From Candidatus Aalborgicola danicus (GTDB lineage: Bacteria; Pseudomonadota; Gammaproteobacteria; Burkholderiales; Burkholderiaceae_C), in contig JADJBC010000019.1 of assembly GCA_016703945.1 (NCBI GenBank), forward strand, positions 1 through 28,481: 28,481 nucleotides of DNA, given 5' to 3'. Position 1 is the first letter of the stretch, and every line of letters starts with the position of its first letter. The position numbers and the translations under genes were made by a program. Below are positions 1 to 7,490 of this stretch, in pieces. A model generated the notes under the pieces. The model did no database searches. It saw only the letters and a program-made list of their open reading frames with translations, and was not told where the DNA came from.

Positions 1-1471
1 GAGGTGACGTTGCCATCGTCATCGCGTTCAGTTTTGACGCTGTAGAACTCGGCCACCCGGCCTGCATGGTCCACCAGCCAGTCGCGGCTGACCGGCGTGG
101 CCTTGCCGTCGGCAACAAACGCAATGGCATTGGTGCCAAAGTCAAAAAAGCTCACTGCGGTCGCGCAAGACTTGCAGCACCGCATCGGTGGAGTCCCACC
201 CGCATACCCCAGCCCAACTGAACCCGTGCCGACTGGCGGCACGCTCTCGCGCATGCACCACCGTGCCGGTGTGAAAACAGGTCAGGGCGGGTGCCGTTGA
301 GCAGGCGGGCAACGGCCACCCGCTTGTCTGCATCGGGGTCCAACGGGTCGGCAAACCGGGCGTTGTGCCAGCAGTGAGGGCTGTCCAAAAGCTGTGCCAC
401 ATTCACCACCTGGCCGTCGGAGCACGTCAGTTCAAAGTCACCCATGAGCACCTGATGCACAGCAGCGCGCTCCAGCACATTGGTGGCCTGTGCCAGTTTG
501 ATGCCACGGCGTTGCGCCAGGGCGGGGGCCTTGTCTGCCACCCAGTAACGCCGGGCTGTGTCGCACTTCTCCGCTACCGCTGCGCGTGCTGCCTTGCGTC
601 CGGCTTGGGCTTGCTTCTTGATTGATGGCGTGGAGCTGTCGATGAGCAAACGCAGGTTGAACTGGGCCGTTGCGTCCCCGTAGATCACGCCTTCAACCCC
701 AGCGCGGGTAACCCCGTCCACCAGAACCGAGGGCCCAGCAAAGTCCAGCCGCTCGGGCTGCCATACCGACACATCGACCAAGCAGCGTGGCAGGCGTTGA
801 CCGGCGACGCCAATGTCGCACCAGCCAGCGCCCGGCGTGGCCCACAGCAGGGCCTCCAAGGCTTTGCCTGCCTCGGGAATCAGCGTGGCGTCCACAACAG
901 GGATGTAAAGGCGGTGGCGGGTCAGGCCAGACAAGATGCTGCCATCTGGCGATACACAACCGGCCGACGCACTGGGCCGCCAGAGCATGGGGGCATCGGC
1001 CAGTGCTGGTGCTGCGGCAATCAAACGGTCCCGAAACTGGAGTGGCGACAACTCACCATCCGGCAAACCATCGTGGTCCAGCATCATCACGCCCGGTGCG
1101 GCCCTGAACTTGAAGTTCTCCCGGGTGCGGGCGATGGCACCTGCTTGCTGCGCGTCGACATCTCCTTGCGTGCAGACCTCTACCGCCTCGTCTTTGGTGA
1201 CGCCCCAGGTGACTGCCTGCGCTCTGGTCAGAGTGTCAAGGTGGCTCTTGAGGCCGTTCAGATCAGCCACGACCACACGTTGCGCCTGGCCCTGACTGAG
1301 CATGGCCGAGGTTTCCTTGCGCATGCCGCCATTGGTGTTCAGGCCAATGATCTTGGTCAGGCGGGCTGGTTGGATGCCGGTGATGACCGTGAAGGCCAGT
1401 GGCAGTTTGGGCGGATCTTCGCAGTTGCGAGAGTTGTCTGGAGTTGCGACATTTTCGGTAAGGTCATTCAT
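1..1471 (-). CDS. Primase-like replication protein of the element (3' end beyond window, two frame breaks)
   Basis: This is probably the DNA-replication protein of the integrative element. Residues 131-134 read LDHD within a hydrophobic strand, followed by an RHRLYI segment near residue 186 and LVDV near residue 233. This order (hhhDhD, then a histidine, then hD) resembles archaeo-eukaryotic-type primase catalytic motifs. I chose the ATG at 1471 (MNDLTENV), which has GAAAGGG upstream and overlaps the stop of the preceding small ORF as ATGA; a GTG two codons earlier is possible. Two single-base insertions break the frame, in an A run at about 272-275 and a six-A run at 144-149. Skipping them gives a continuous reading to the window edge (HTGTVVHARE, then FDFGTNAIAFVADG). 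The family assignment is inferred from motifs only. Confidence 0.6.
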
Positions 1472-1566
1472 ACACACCCTTTCAGTACAACACCCAAAAG
1501 GATGGCAACGGCATACGGCGCGGATTGGACCAGCCCATAGGCGAGGGTGTGAAGAGTGGTTTTCAT
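1468..1566 (-). CDS. Small hydrophobic protein, 32 residues, coupled to the primase-like gene
   Basis: A 33-codon ORF begins MKTTLHTL and ends VVLKGCV. The middle and end (LVQSAPYAVAILLGVVL) are hydrophobic enough for one membrane-spanning helix. It has a good ribosome-binding site (GGGGG about nine bases upstream, inside the end of the AlpA gene). It starts two bases after the AlpA stop and overlaps the start of the primase-like gene by ATGA. That tight packing on the same strand argues for translation, perhaps as a coupling leader. I recognise no family. It could be a chance ORF that only serves to reinitiate translation. Confidence 0.45.
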   Translation of the reverse strand: MKTTLHTLAYGLVQSAPYAVAILLGVVLKGCV

Positions 1567-1568
1567 GG

Positions 1569-1826
1569 CTACAGCCCCCAAGCTGCCATCAGCTCTTTGC
1601 GCTTGGTATGCAGCGTCTCCACCAGCTCGCGGATTTGGGTATCGGTCTTGCCCGAGATGCGTGCGGCGTTCAGCGCCTCGATCTCATTGGACGGCCAGCC
1701 GACAGCGCGCGGCCCCAGGCTGACGGGTTTGGTCCACAAGCCTTGCGCAATGCGCAGGTAGATGGTGGAGCGGGAGTAGCCCGATTGGGTTTTGGCGGCT
1801 GGGATACGCAGGATGGCGTGCGACAT
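1569..1826 (-). CDS. alpA: AlpA-family phage/island transcriptional regulator
   Basis: An 85-residue, MerR-like winged helix-turn-helix protein of the AlpA family (prophage CP4-57 regulator type). In P4-like elements such proteins control excision or integrase expression. Visible features are the N-terminal ILRIPAAKTQSGYSRSTIYL, covering the recognition helix region at about residues 6-24, then the conserved WP..EI motif (GWPSNEIEALNAARI, about residues 43-57). The length is normal for the family. The start at 1826 has a GAGGTG ribosome-binding site. It heads a compact minus-strand operon with the 32-residue ORF and the primase-like gene, a common early-region order in satellite-like islands. 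Confidence 0.85.
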   Translation of the reverse strand: MSHAILRIPAAKTQSGYSRSTIYLRIAQGLWTKPVSLGPRAVGWPSNEIEALNAARISGKTDTQIRELVETLHTKRKELMAAWGL

Positions 1827-1887
1827 GTTGGCACCTCAGTGGGTGTTGTTGGACATGCCGCCGATCTTTCCGGGATACCCCGCATCC

Positions 1888-1928
1888 GCTAAGCCCCTAT
1901 GCTCAGCAGCGCCTAGGCTGTGCTTAGC
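1888..1928. promoter_or_regulatory. Imperfect dyad upstream of alpA, possible operator
   Basis: GCTAAG at 1888-1893 and CTTAGC at 1923-1928 form perfect inverted arms around a 29-base centre that itself contains CCTAGG and GCTCAGC. The dyad lies 60-100 bases upstream of the AlpA start, between alpA and the end of the 402-residue gene. The position fits an operator or promoter region for the alpA operon, or a terminator for the gene to its right. No clear -35/-10 pair was identified. Confidence 0.3.
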
Positions 1929-1929
1929 A

Positions 1930-3138
1930 TCAACTAGGGTCTGGGATGTTGGTTAACGCCTTCCGTGCAGCGTCGTAGGACATATTCAATCCTGCGCACT
2001 CCTGCTCAGCACAAACGTTTCTTGACGAATACTTGCCACTTGCCCAAATAGTGCGAATTTGATTTTGTTTGTCACGGCTTCCGCCGGGCTTGTCATGGAG
2101 TGCATTTGCAGCAATTTGAGCATTTTGAGAACGCCACTCGGCCGATCCCACAACGGCTTGGTCTGGCTGTCCAACCGACTCAAATACTTCCGTTTTTCCC
2201 AAACCAGCGGCTTCAAAGTCGCCATCAAAATCCTCAGCCTCAATCTGCAAGACGTGCGCCAAAGGAAACAACCCGGCTTCCAACGGTGGCCAATCGGCGT
2301 GTTCTGAAAAAGTGCCCCGCGTGCCCCCATAAATGGGGTGAATATCCGCGAGACGAGATTCTTCAATCTTGGCCTGAATGAACGCCACCGCCTTCAAACC
2401 GGGGCGCTGGCCCCAACGTTCGATCAACGCTGAGCCAGTCATGTATCTGTCAGCAGGCGCAAACTGATCAATGTCCTCTACCTTGAACCAGCATGCCATG
2501 AGCGGAGCTATGTAGTCGGATGTGCCGACGAAGTATGAATACGAAAAGCGTGGCGGTGGGTCCAGCTCATTGGCATTCACATACGCGGTGATTCCGCCAA
2601 GTTTCGGACCATAAAAAATCCAAGCCGCCAGTTCCTCGGGGGTTGCGCCAAGGCGCGCTGTCAACTGCTGCATGGCTTTGGGGTACGCCACATACCGGAT
2701 AGCAGGGGCTGGTTCAGCCAAAGGTGCGCCGTCCTTGGTCAGACTTGGTTTTCGTTCTGGGTAGTAGTCGCCGCGCGCCAGCCGCTTCTGCGCATCCATG
2801 CGGGCAAGTTGCTGTTTGAGCTCCGCCAGCCGGCTTTCTTTGAGCGCCAGATCAGCGGCGGCCGGGGTAGCAACCACTTCCCATGCTGCCACCTGATTAT
2901 TCAGGTCATCAACCCGCTCAAAGAAATCCCACCAGAATTTTTGGTCCTGCGCGGTCGCTGGGTCGTGCTGGTAGTCCAACTGCAAGGCCACACTACGTCG
3001 CCGGTCAGCGGACAGGCTGTCCCATGCCATGGGCGCTAATTCTTTTTCAACCCGCTGGCGCAATGTGTCAGGTAGGCCGGAAAGTGGGGTGTCAAACCAG
3101 TCTTCAAACGCCCAAGTCAGCGAGTCAAATGTACTCAT
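1930..3138 (-). CDS. Island protein of unknown function with coiled coil and HTH-like C-terminus
   Basis: A 402-residue protein I do not recognise at family level. It is rich in tryptophan and acidic residues at the N-terminus (TWAFEDWFD), has a likely coiled coil at about 96-122 (LKESRLAELKQQLARMDAQ), a central globular region with PRFSYSYFVGTSDYIAPLM, and a basic/amphipathic C-terminus at about 355-402 (QIRTIWASGKYSSRNVCAEQ, then MSYDAARKAL) that looks like a helix-turn-helix. No signal peptide or membrane helix is seen. It is divergent from the helicase operon across a 270-bp gap containing two dyads, so it could regulate that operon, but this is inference. The start at 3138 has only a weak ribosome-binding site. 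The frame is intact. Confidence 0.7.
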   Translation of the reverse strand: MSTFDSLTWAFEDWFDTPLSGLPDTLRQRVEKELAPMAWDSLSADRRRSVALQLDYQHDPATAQDQKFWWDFFERVDDLNNQVAAWEVVATPAAADLALKESRLAELKQQLARMDAQKRLARGDYYPERKPSLTKDGAPLAEPAPAIRYVAYPKAMQQLTARLGATPEELAAWIFYGPKLGGITAYVNANELDPPPRFSYSYFVGTSDYIAPLMACWFKVEDIDQFAPADRYMTGSALIERWGQRPGLKAVAFIQAKIEESRLADIHPIYGGTRGTFSEHADWPPLEAGLFPLAHVLQIEAEDFDGDFEAAGLGKTEVFESVGQPDQAVVGSAEWRSQNAQIAANALHDKPGGSRDKQNQIRTIWASGKYSSRNVCAEQECAGLNMSYDAARKALTNIPDPS

Positions 3139-3147
3139 GCTGCGAGT

Positions 3148-3166
3148 CGCTGTCTTGCTAACAGCG
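3148..3166. promoter_or_regulatory. Dyad with 6-base arms and 7-base spacer, possible operator
   Basis: CGCTGT and ACAGCG are perfect inverted arms separated by seven bases, ten bases upstream of the start of the 402-residue gene. The arm and spacer geometry equals that of the dyad at 3242-3260 on the other side of the divergent gap. Confidence 0.3.
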
Positions 3167-3241
3167 CGTTGGGCATTTGCCGGAAAAAGGCCCTGGTCGA
3201 GTAATTACGGGTCATGTTGTCTCCCTGCTGGACGTTGAATT

Positions 3242-3260
3242 CAGCGTATGGCAAACGCTG
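3242..3260. promoter_or_regulatory. Second 6-7-6 dyad in the divergent gap, possible operator
   Basis: CAGCGT and ACGCTG are perfect inverted arms separated by seven bases. The dyad lies just upstream of a candidate promoter (3271-3299) for the helicase operon. A third, looser inverted pair (ATCGC and GCGAT) lies further downstream near 3312-3337. Confidence 0.3.
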
Positions 3261-3270
3261 CCGGACGACT

Positions 3271-3299
3271 CTGAACTTTGCTGTACATTGGAGTATAGG
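3271..3299 (+). promoter_or_regulatory. Weak candidate promoter of the helicase-DUF4391-mod-res operon
   Basis: CTGAAC (3271-3276), a 17-base spacer and TATAGG (3294-3299) give a sigma-70-like arrangement with a poor -35 and a fair -10. It would leave a leader of about 100 bases before the helicase start at 3409. It is the best match seen in the 270-bp gap. Confidence 0.25.
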
Positions 3300-3408
3300 C
3301 ACACGGTTTCATCGCGGTACAGAGAGCAGCGATAGCCTCCTTACTGCGCTCGGGCTGATGGCGCTCTCGTGCTCGGAAAATTCACCCAAGGAGCGTCAGA
3401 AAAAGAGC

Positions 3409-6400
3409 ATGAAACTCATTGACAACATCAACGACCTGCTGGGCGAGGACATCAAGCAGTCTGTCCAGCCGGGTGCGCGGCTCAAAATCGCCGCATCGTG
3501 CTTCTCCATTTACGCCTATGAGGCCTTGAAGCGCGAGTTGGAATCGGTGGAGTCGTTCGAGTTCATCTTCACGTCCCCCACGTTCATGCCCGACGAGGTA
3601 ACCGATGCCGCCAAGAAGGAGCGGCGCGAGTTCCACATCCCCAAGTCACCCTCTGAAACCCAGAGTGAGCGCAGCTTCTATGGCACCGAGTTCGAGGTGC
3701 AGCTCAAAAACAAGCTGACCCAACGTGCCATCGCGCGCGAATGCGCCAACTGGATGCGCCGTAAAGCCAAGTTTCGTTCCAACAATGGCGTGGCACCCAT
3801 GCAGCAGTTTGCAGCGGTGCAGACCACTGGCCCCGCAGCGCCCAATGCGGTTTACATGCCGCTGCATGGCTTTACTGCCGTGGATTTGGGCTACCAGCGC
3901 GGCAATGCGGTGTCCAACATCGTCAACAAGTTTGATGAGCCCGCCAACACCAGCGTATTCCTCAGCCTGTTTGACCAGATATGGGCTGATCCCGACAAAC
4001 TCAAAGACGTGTCCAGCTTGGTGTGCGAACACATTGCGTCAGTCTACCAAGAGAATTCGCCCGAGCGCATCTACTTCCTGATGCTCTACAACATCTTCAA
4101 CGAGTTCCTGGAAGACCTCAACGAAGATGTGCTACCCAACGACCGCACCGGCTATCTGGACACCTTGGTATGGCAGAAGCTGTTTAATTTCCAGCGCGAT
4201 GCCGCCACTGGCCTCATCAACAAGCTGGAAACCTATAACGGCTGCATCCTGGCCGACAGCGTGGGCCTGGGTAAAACCTTCACGGCGCTGGCCGTCATCA
4301 AGTATTACGAGCTGCGCAATCGCTCTGTGCTAGTGCTGTGCCCCAAGAAGCTGGCCGACAACTGGCTCACCTACAACCGCAACCTCAAAACCAACATCTT
4401 CGCCAAGGACCGGTTCAACTACGAAGTGCTGTGCCACACCGACTTGCAGCGCACCAGTGGCGAATCCTTTGGCACGCCGCTGGATCGCGTCAACTGGGGC
4501 AACTACGACCTGGTGGTGATCGACGAGTCGCACAATTTCCGCAACAACGACGTCTACAAGGACAAGGAGACGCGCTACCAGAAGCTGATGAACACGGTCA
4601 TCAAGCAGGGCGTCAAAACCAAGGTGCTGATGTTGTCGGCCACCCCGGTCAACAACCGCTTCAATGATCTGCGCAACCAATTGGCTCTGGCATATGAAGG
4701 CAACGCCGGGTTGCTGGGCGACAAGCTGCGCACTGAGAAGGACATCGACGAGATCTTCCGCCGCGCGCAGACCGCGTTCAATATGTGGACCAAGCTGCCG
4801 CCGGAGGAGCGCACCGCCAGTGCCATCCTGGCCGCGTTGGACTTCGACTTTTTCGAGCTGCTGGACAGCGTCACCATTGCCCGGTCGCGCAAACACATCG
4901 AGACTTTTTACGACACCAAGGACATTGGCACCTTCCCTGAACGCCTCAAACCCCTTTCATTCCACTGCCCGCTGACCCAGCGCACGGACGTTATCGGCTT
5001 CAACGACATCTTCAACCAGCTCAGCCTGTTGAAACTGGCCGTGTATGCGCCCGTGGGCTACATCCTGCCCAGCCGCATCAAGAAGTACGAAGACATGTAC
5101 GACACCGAGGTGGCCAGCGGAGGCGGCAAACTCAAACAGGCCGACCGTGAAAAGAGCTTGCAAGCGCTGATGACTGTCAACCTGCTCAAACGGTTGGAAA
5201 GTTCGGTTGCATCGTTCCGCCTCACGCTGCAAAGCCTGCAAAGCAACCACCAGAAGGCGCTGGCCAAGATCAGCGCCTTCAAAAAGTCAGGCAAGGCCGC
5301 CAAGTTCACCGACCACACGTCGGACTTCGAGGACGCGGATTTTGACGACGAGCTGTTGCCAGACCTGGATGACGACCAGAGCAGCGAAAGCAGTTCGACC
5401 GGTGGCAAGGTGCAAATCGACCTGGGCGACATGGACCTGCCATCGTGGGAACACGACTTGGCTGGTGACTTGGCTGTCATTGACGGGCTATTGGCTGAAA
5501 TGGCCAAAATCACCCCGGCTGACGATGCCAAGCTCCAACACCTGAAAGCCCAAATCGAGCAGAAGCTGGCTAACCCCTTCAACCCCGGCAACCGCAAGCT
5601 GCTGATATTCACCGCGTTCGCGGACACGGCCAATTACCTGTACGACAACCTGGCACCTGGCCTGTTCCAGAAGCACGGCATCCATACCGGCAAGGTCACC
5701 GGCTCCACCGAGCCCAAAACCACACTCCGGCTGGCAGCCAACCCACGCCAAGGCGTAGATTTTCAGACCATGCTTACGCTGTTTGCGCCGCGCGCCAAAG
5801 AGAAGGCGCTGACCATGCCCCATGAGCCGGGTGAAATCGACGTGCTGATCGGCACCGACTGCATCTCCGAAGGCCAGAACTTGCAGGACTGCGACACCGT
5901 CATCAACTACGACATCCACTGGAACCCGGTGCGCATCATCCAGCGCTTTGGCCGGGTGGACCGCATTGGCTCCCCCAATGCGCGCATCCAGTTGGTCAAC
6001 TACTGGCCCGATATCAGCCTGGACGAGTACATCCGCCTGAAAGAGCGGGTGGAGAGCCGCATGATGATTGCTGACGTGACCGCCACGGGCGATGACAACG
6101 TGCTGTCCGCCCAATCCAATGACGTGGCCTACCGCAAGGAGCAATTGCGCCGCTTGCAAGAAGAAGTCATCGAAATGGAAGACCTCAAAACCGGGGTGTC
6201 CATTACCGACCTGGGCCTGAACGACTTCCGCATGGACTTGCTGAACTACGTCAAAGCCCATGGCGACCTGGCGCGCCTGCCCAATGGTTTGCATGCCGTG
6301 GTGCCCGCCAACCCAGAAAAGGGTTTGAAGCCCGGTGTCATATTCACGCTGCGCAACCGCCTGTTAAGTGGCACTGCCGGTGCCGTGGTGCAGCAGAAGA

Positions 6401-6747
6401 ACCGGCTACACCCGTACTACTTGGTTTACATCGGTATGGACGGCAGCATCATTGCCGACCACATGGAGGTCAAGGCACTGCTGGACCTGGCCCGCAATGC
6501 CTGCAAAGGCCGCAGCGAACCAGTACCCGCCGCGTTCGAGCCATTTAACAAGGCGACCGACGATGGCCGCAACATGCGCACGTACTCCAACCTGCTGGAC
6601 CAGGCCATTCACTCCATGATCGAGCGCCAGCAAGAGCAGGACGTGGACAGCCTGTTTTCGCCGGGCAAAACCAGCGCCTTGGTGGGAGAGATTGCCGGGC
6701 TCGAAGACTTCGAGCTGATCAGCTTCTTGGTGATTCAGGCCCCATGA
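3409..6747 (+). CDS. SNF2/RapA-like superfamily 2 helicase of the defence cassette
   Basis: A 1112-residue cytoplasmic DNA-dependent ATPase, first gene of the operon. The start at 3409 (MKLIDNINDLLGEDI) was chosen over upstream in-frame codons because conservation-like sequence begins there; the ribosome-binding site is weak. The N-terminal 250 residues resemble the phospholipase-D-like region found in front of some defence helicases, but I see no HKD catalytic motif. Helicase motifs follow: Walker A GLGKT at 286-290, DESH at 372-375, SAT at 410-412 and QRFGRVDRIGS from 845. A strongly acidic insert (about 639-666, many Asp, Glu and Ser) lies between the two RecA-like lobes. The 3' end overlaps the DUF4391 start as ATGA. 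The frame is intact over 3.3 kb. The role is inferred from context: remodelling or translocation on DNA alongside the type III restriction pair. Confidence 0.85.
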   Translation: MKLIDNINDLLGEDIKQSVQPGARLKIAASCFSIYAYEALKRELESVESFEFIFTSPTFMPDEVTDAAKKERREFHIPKSPSETQSERSFYGTEFEVQLKNKLTQRAIARECANWMRRKAKFRSNNGVAPMQQFAAVQTTGPAAPNAVYMPLHGFTAVDLGYQRGNAVSNIVNKFDEPANTSVFLSLFDQIWADPDKLKDVSSLVCEHIASVYQENSPERIYFLMLYNIFNEFLEDLNEDVLPNDRTGYLDTLVWQKLFNFQRDAATGLINKLETYNGCILADSVGLGKTFTALAVIKYYELRNRSVLVLCPKKLADNWLTYNRNLKTNIFAKDRFNYEVLCHTDLQRTSGESFGTPLDRVNWGNYDLVVIDESHNFRNNDVYKDKETRYQKLMNTVIKQGVKTKVLMLSATPVNNRFNDLRNQLALAYEGNAGLLGDKLRTEKDIDEIFRRAQTAFNMWTKLPPEERTASAILAALDFDFFELLDSVTIARSRKHIETFYDTKDIGTFPERLKPLSFHCPLTQRTDVIGFNDIFNQLSLLKLAVYAPVGYILPSRIKKYEDMYDTEVASGGGKLKQADREKSLQALMTVNLLKRLESSVASFRLTLQSLQSNHQKALAKISAFKKSGKAAKFTDHTSDFEDADFDDELLPDLDDDQSSESSSTGGKVQIDLGDMDLPSWEHDLAGDLAVIDGLLAEMAKITPADDAKLQHLKAQIEQKLANPFNPGNRKLLIFTAFADTANYLYDNLAPGLFQKHGIHTGKVTGSTEPKTTLRLAANPRQGVDFQTMLTLFAPRAKEKALTMPHEPGEIDVLIGTDCISEGQNLQDCDTVINYDIHWNPVRIIQRFGRVDRIGSPNARIQLVNYWPDISLDEYIRLKERVESRMMIADVTATGDDNVLSAQSNDVAYRKEQLRRLQEEVIEMEDLKTGVSITDLGLNDFRMDLLNYVKAHGDLARLPNGLHAVVPANPEKGLKPGVIFTLRNRLLSGTAGAVVQQKNRLHPYYLVYIGMDGSIIADHMEVKALLDLARNACKGRSEPVPAAFEPFNKATDDGRNMRTYSNLLDQAIHSMIERQQEQDVDSLFSPGKTSALVGEIAGLEDFELISFLVIQAP

Positions 6748-7409
6748 CCACCCAAGCTCTTTTCGCCTGGCCGTCGCAGGCAGCAGTGGGCCGCCCGGTA
6801 GCCAAGTCGAAAATCTACGCCCATGCCAAGCCCACGGCGGCATTGCGTGCGCTGTTTGTGGAGCAGGTGGAAAGCATCACCTGGGCCTACAAGCTCTCGC
6901 CAGAGACCATCAATCTGCCCGCCAAACCGGCGGTGCCCGAGATTGAAGTGTTTGAAGTCGCCTTGAAGCTGCCTGATGTCAGTCATTCGGTACTGCGCTG
7001 CATCGACAAAGCCATGCCGCGCCCCATCCTGTTCAACCTGCGGTTTGAGGGGCACACCCAGCCAGTTGCCGCCTACAAGCGGCCCAGCGATGCCGCCAGT
7101 GACCAGTGGGTGCTGGGGGACTACCATGCCGCGCCTTGGCAAAAAGACGGTGAAGCCCGGCCTGCATTGCCCTTGGCGCTTGACTTGCAGGGCTTGTATG
7201 AGCAGCTATTGCGTCAGCATTTGGCAGTTCCGGCCCGTGCGGGCGAGACGTTGCGTGACCAGTTGGACCGTCTGGCCGCATTGGCTGCCAAGCAGGCGGC
7301 AGCAGCCAAGCTGGAAGCGCGCCTGAACGCTGAAAAACAGTTCAACCGCAAGGTCGAGATCAACGCCCAGTTGCGTACCATTCGTACTGAGCTGGAAGCG
7401 CTGACATGA
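6744..7409 (+). CDS. DUF4391-family protein of unknown function
   Basis: A 221-residue protein matching what I know as DUF4391. Hallmarks are KSKIYAHAKP near the N-terminus, then IEVFEVALK, the IDKAMPRPILFNL core at about residues 92-104, and a long C-terminal helix rich in Ala, Glu and Gln (about 165-221), likely a coiled coil. The ATGA overlap with the helicase gene indicates translational coupling, so the two proteins are probably made together and may form a complex. DUF4391 has no established activity that I know of; I infer an accessory role in the restriction/helicase system. No catalytic motif, signal peptide or membrane segment is visible. The frame is intact. Confidence 0.8.
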   Translation: MTTQALFAWPSQAAVGRPVAKSKIYAHAKPTAALRALFVEQVESITWAYKLSPETINLPAKPAVPEIEVFEVALKLPDVSHSVLRCIDKAMPRPILFNLRFEGHTQPVAAYKRPSDAASDQWVLGDYHAAPWQKDGEARPALPLALDLQGLYEQLLRQHLAVPARAGETLRDQLDRLAALAAKQAAAAKLEARLNAEKQFNRKVEINAQLRTIRTELEALT

Positions 7410-7435
7410 TCGGCAACCAAAGCACCCAATTTGCT

Positions 7436-7487
7436 ACGTATTTGATAGCTGTTCCCGCACATTCCACGGGGGCTAGAAGCCAAAAAG
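7436..7487 (+). repeat. Dispersed intergenic repeat, copy 1
   Basis: This copy reads approximately TTTGATAGCTG, CCGCACATTCCACGGGGGCT and AGAAGCCAAAAAG. It aligns base by base with copies at 21667-21718 and 25028-25080, in the same orientation. It can fold: TAGC...GCTA outer arms and CCCG...CGGG inner arms. It fills the gap between the DUF4391 stop and the mod start. Its presence inside the island suggests the island has resided in, or came from, a related host. Confidence 0.7.
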
Positions 7488-7490
7488 ACC

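Noticed and set aside
797..1540. Plus-strand open frame opposite the primase-like gene
   Set aside because: Shadow of the minus-strand gene, whose start, ribosome-binding site and motifs are better supported.
5488..6294. Long minus-strand open frame (268 codons) inside the helicase gene
   Set aside because: Antisense shadow; no recognisable domain, and the sense strand carries clear helicase motifs.
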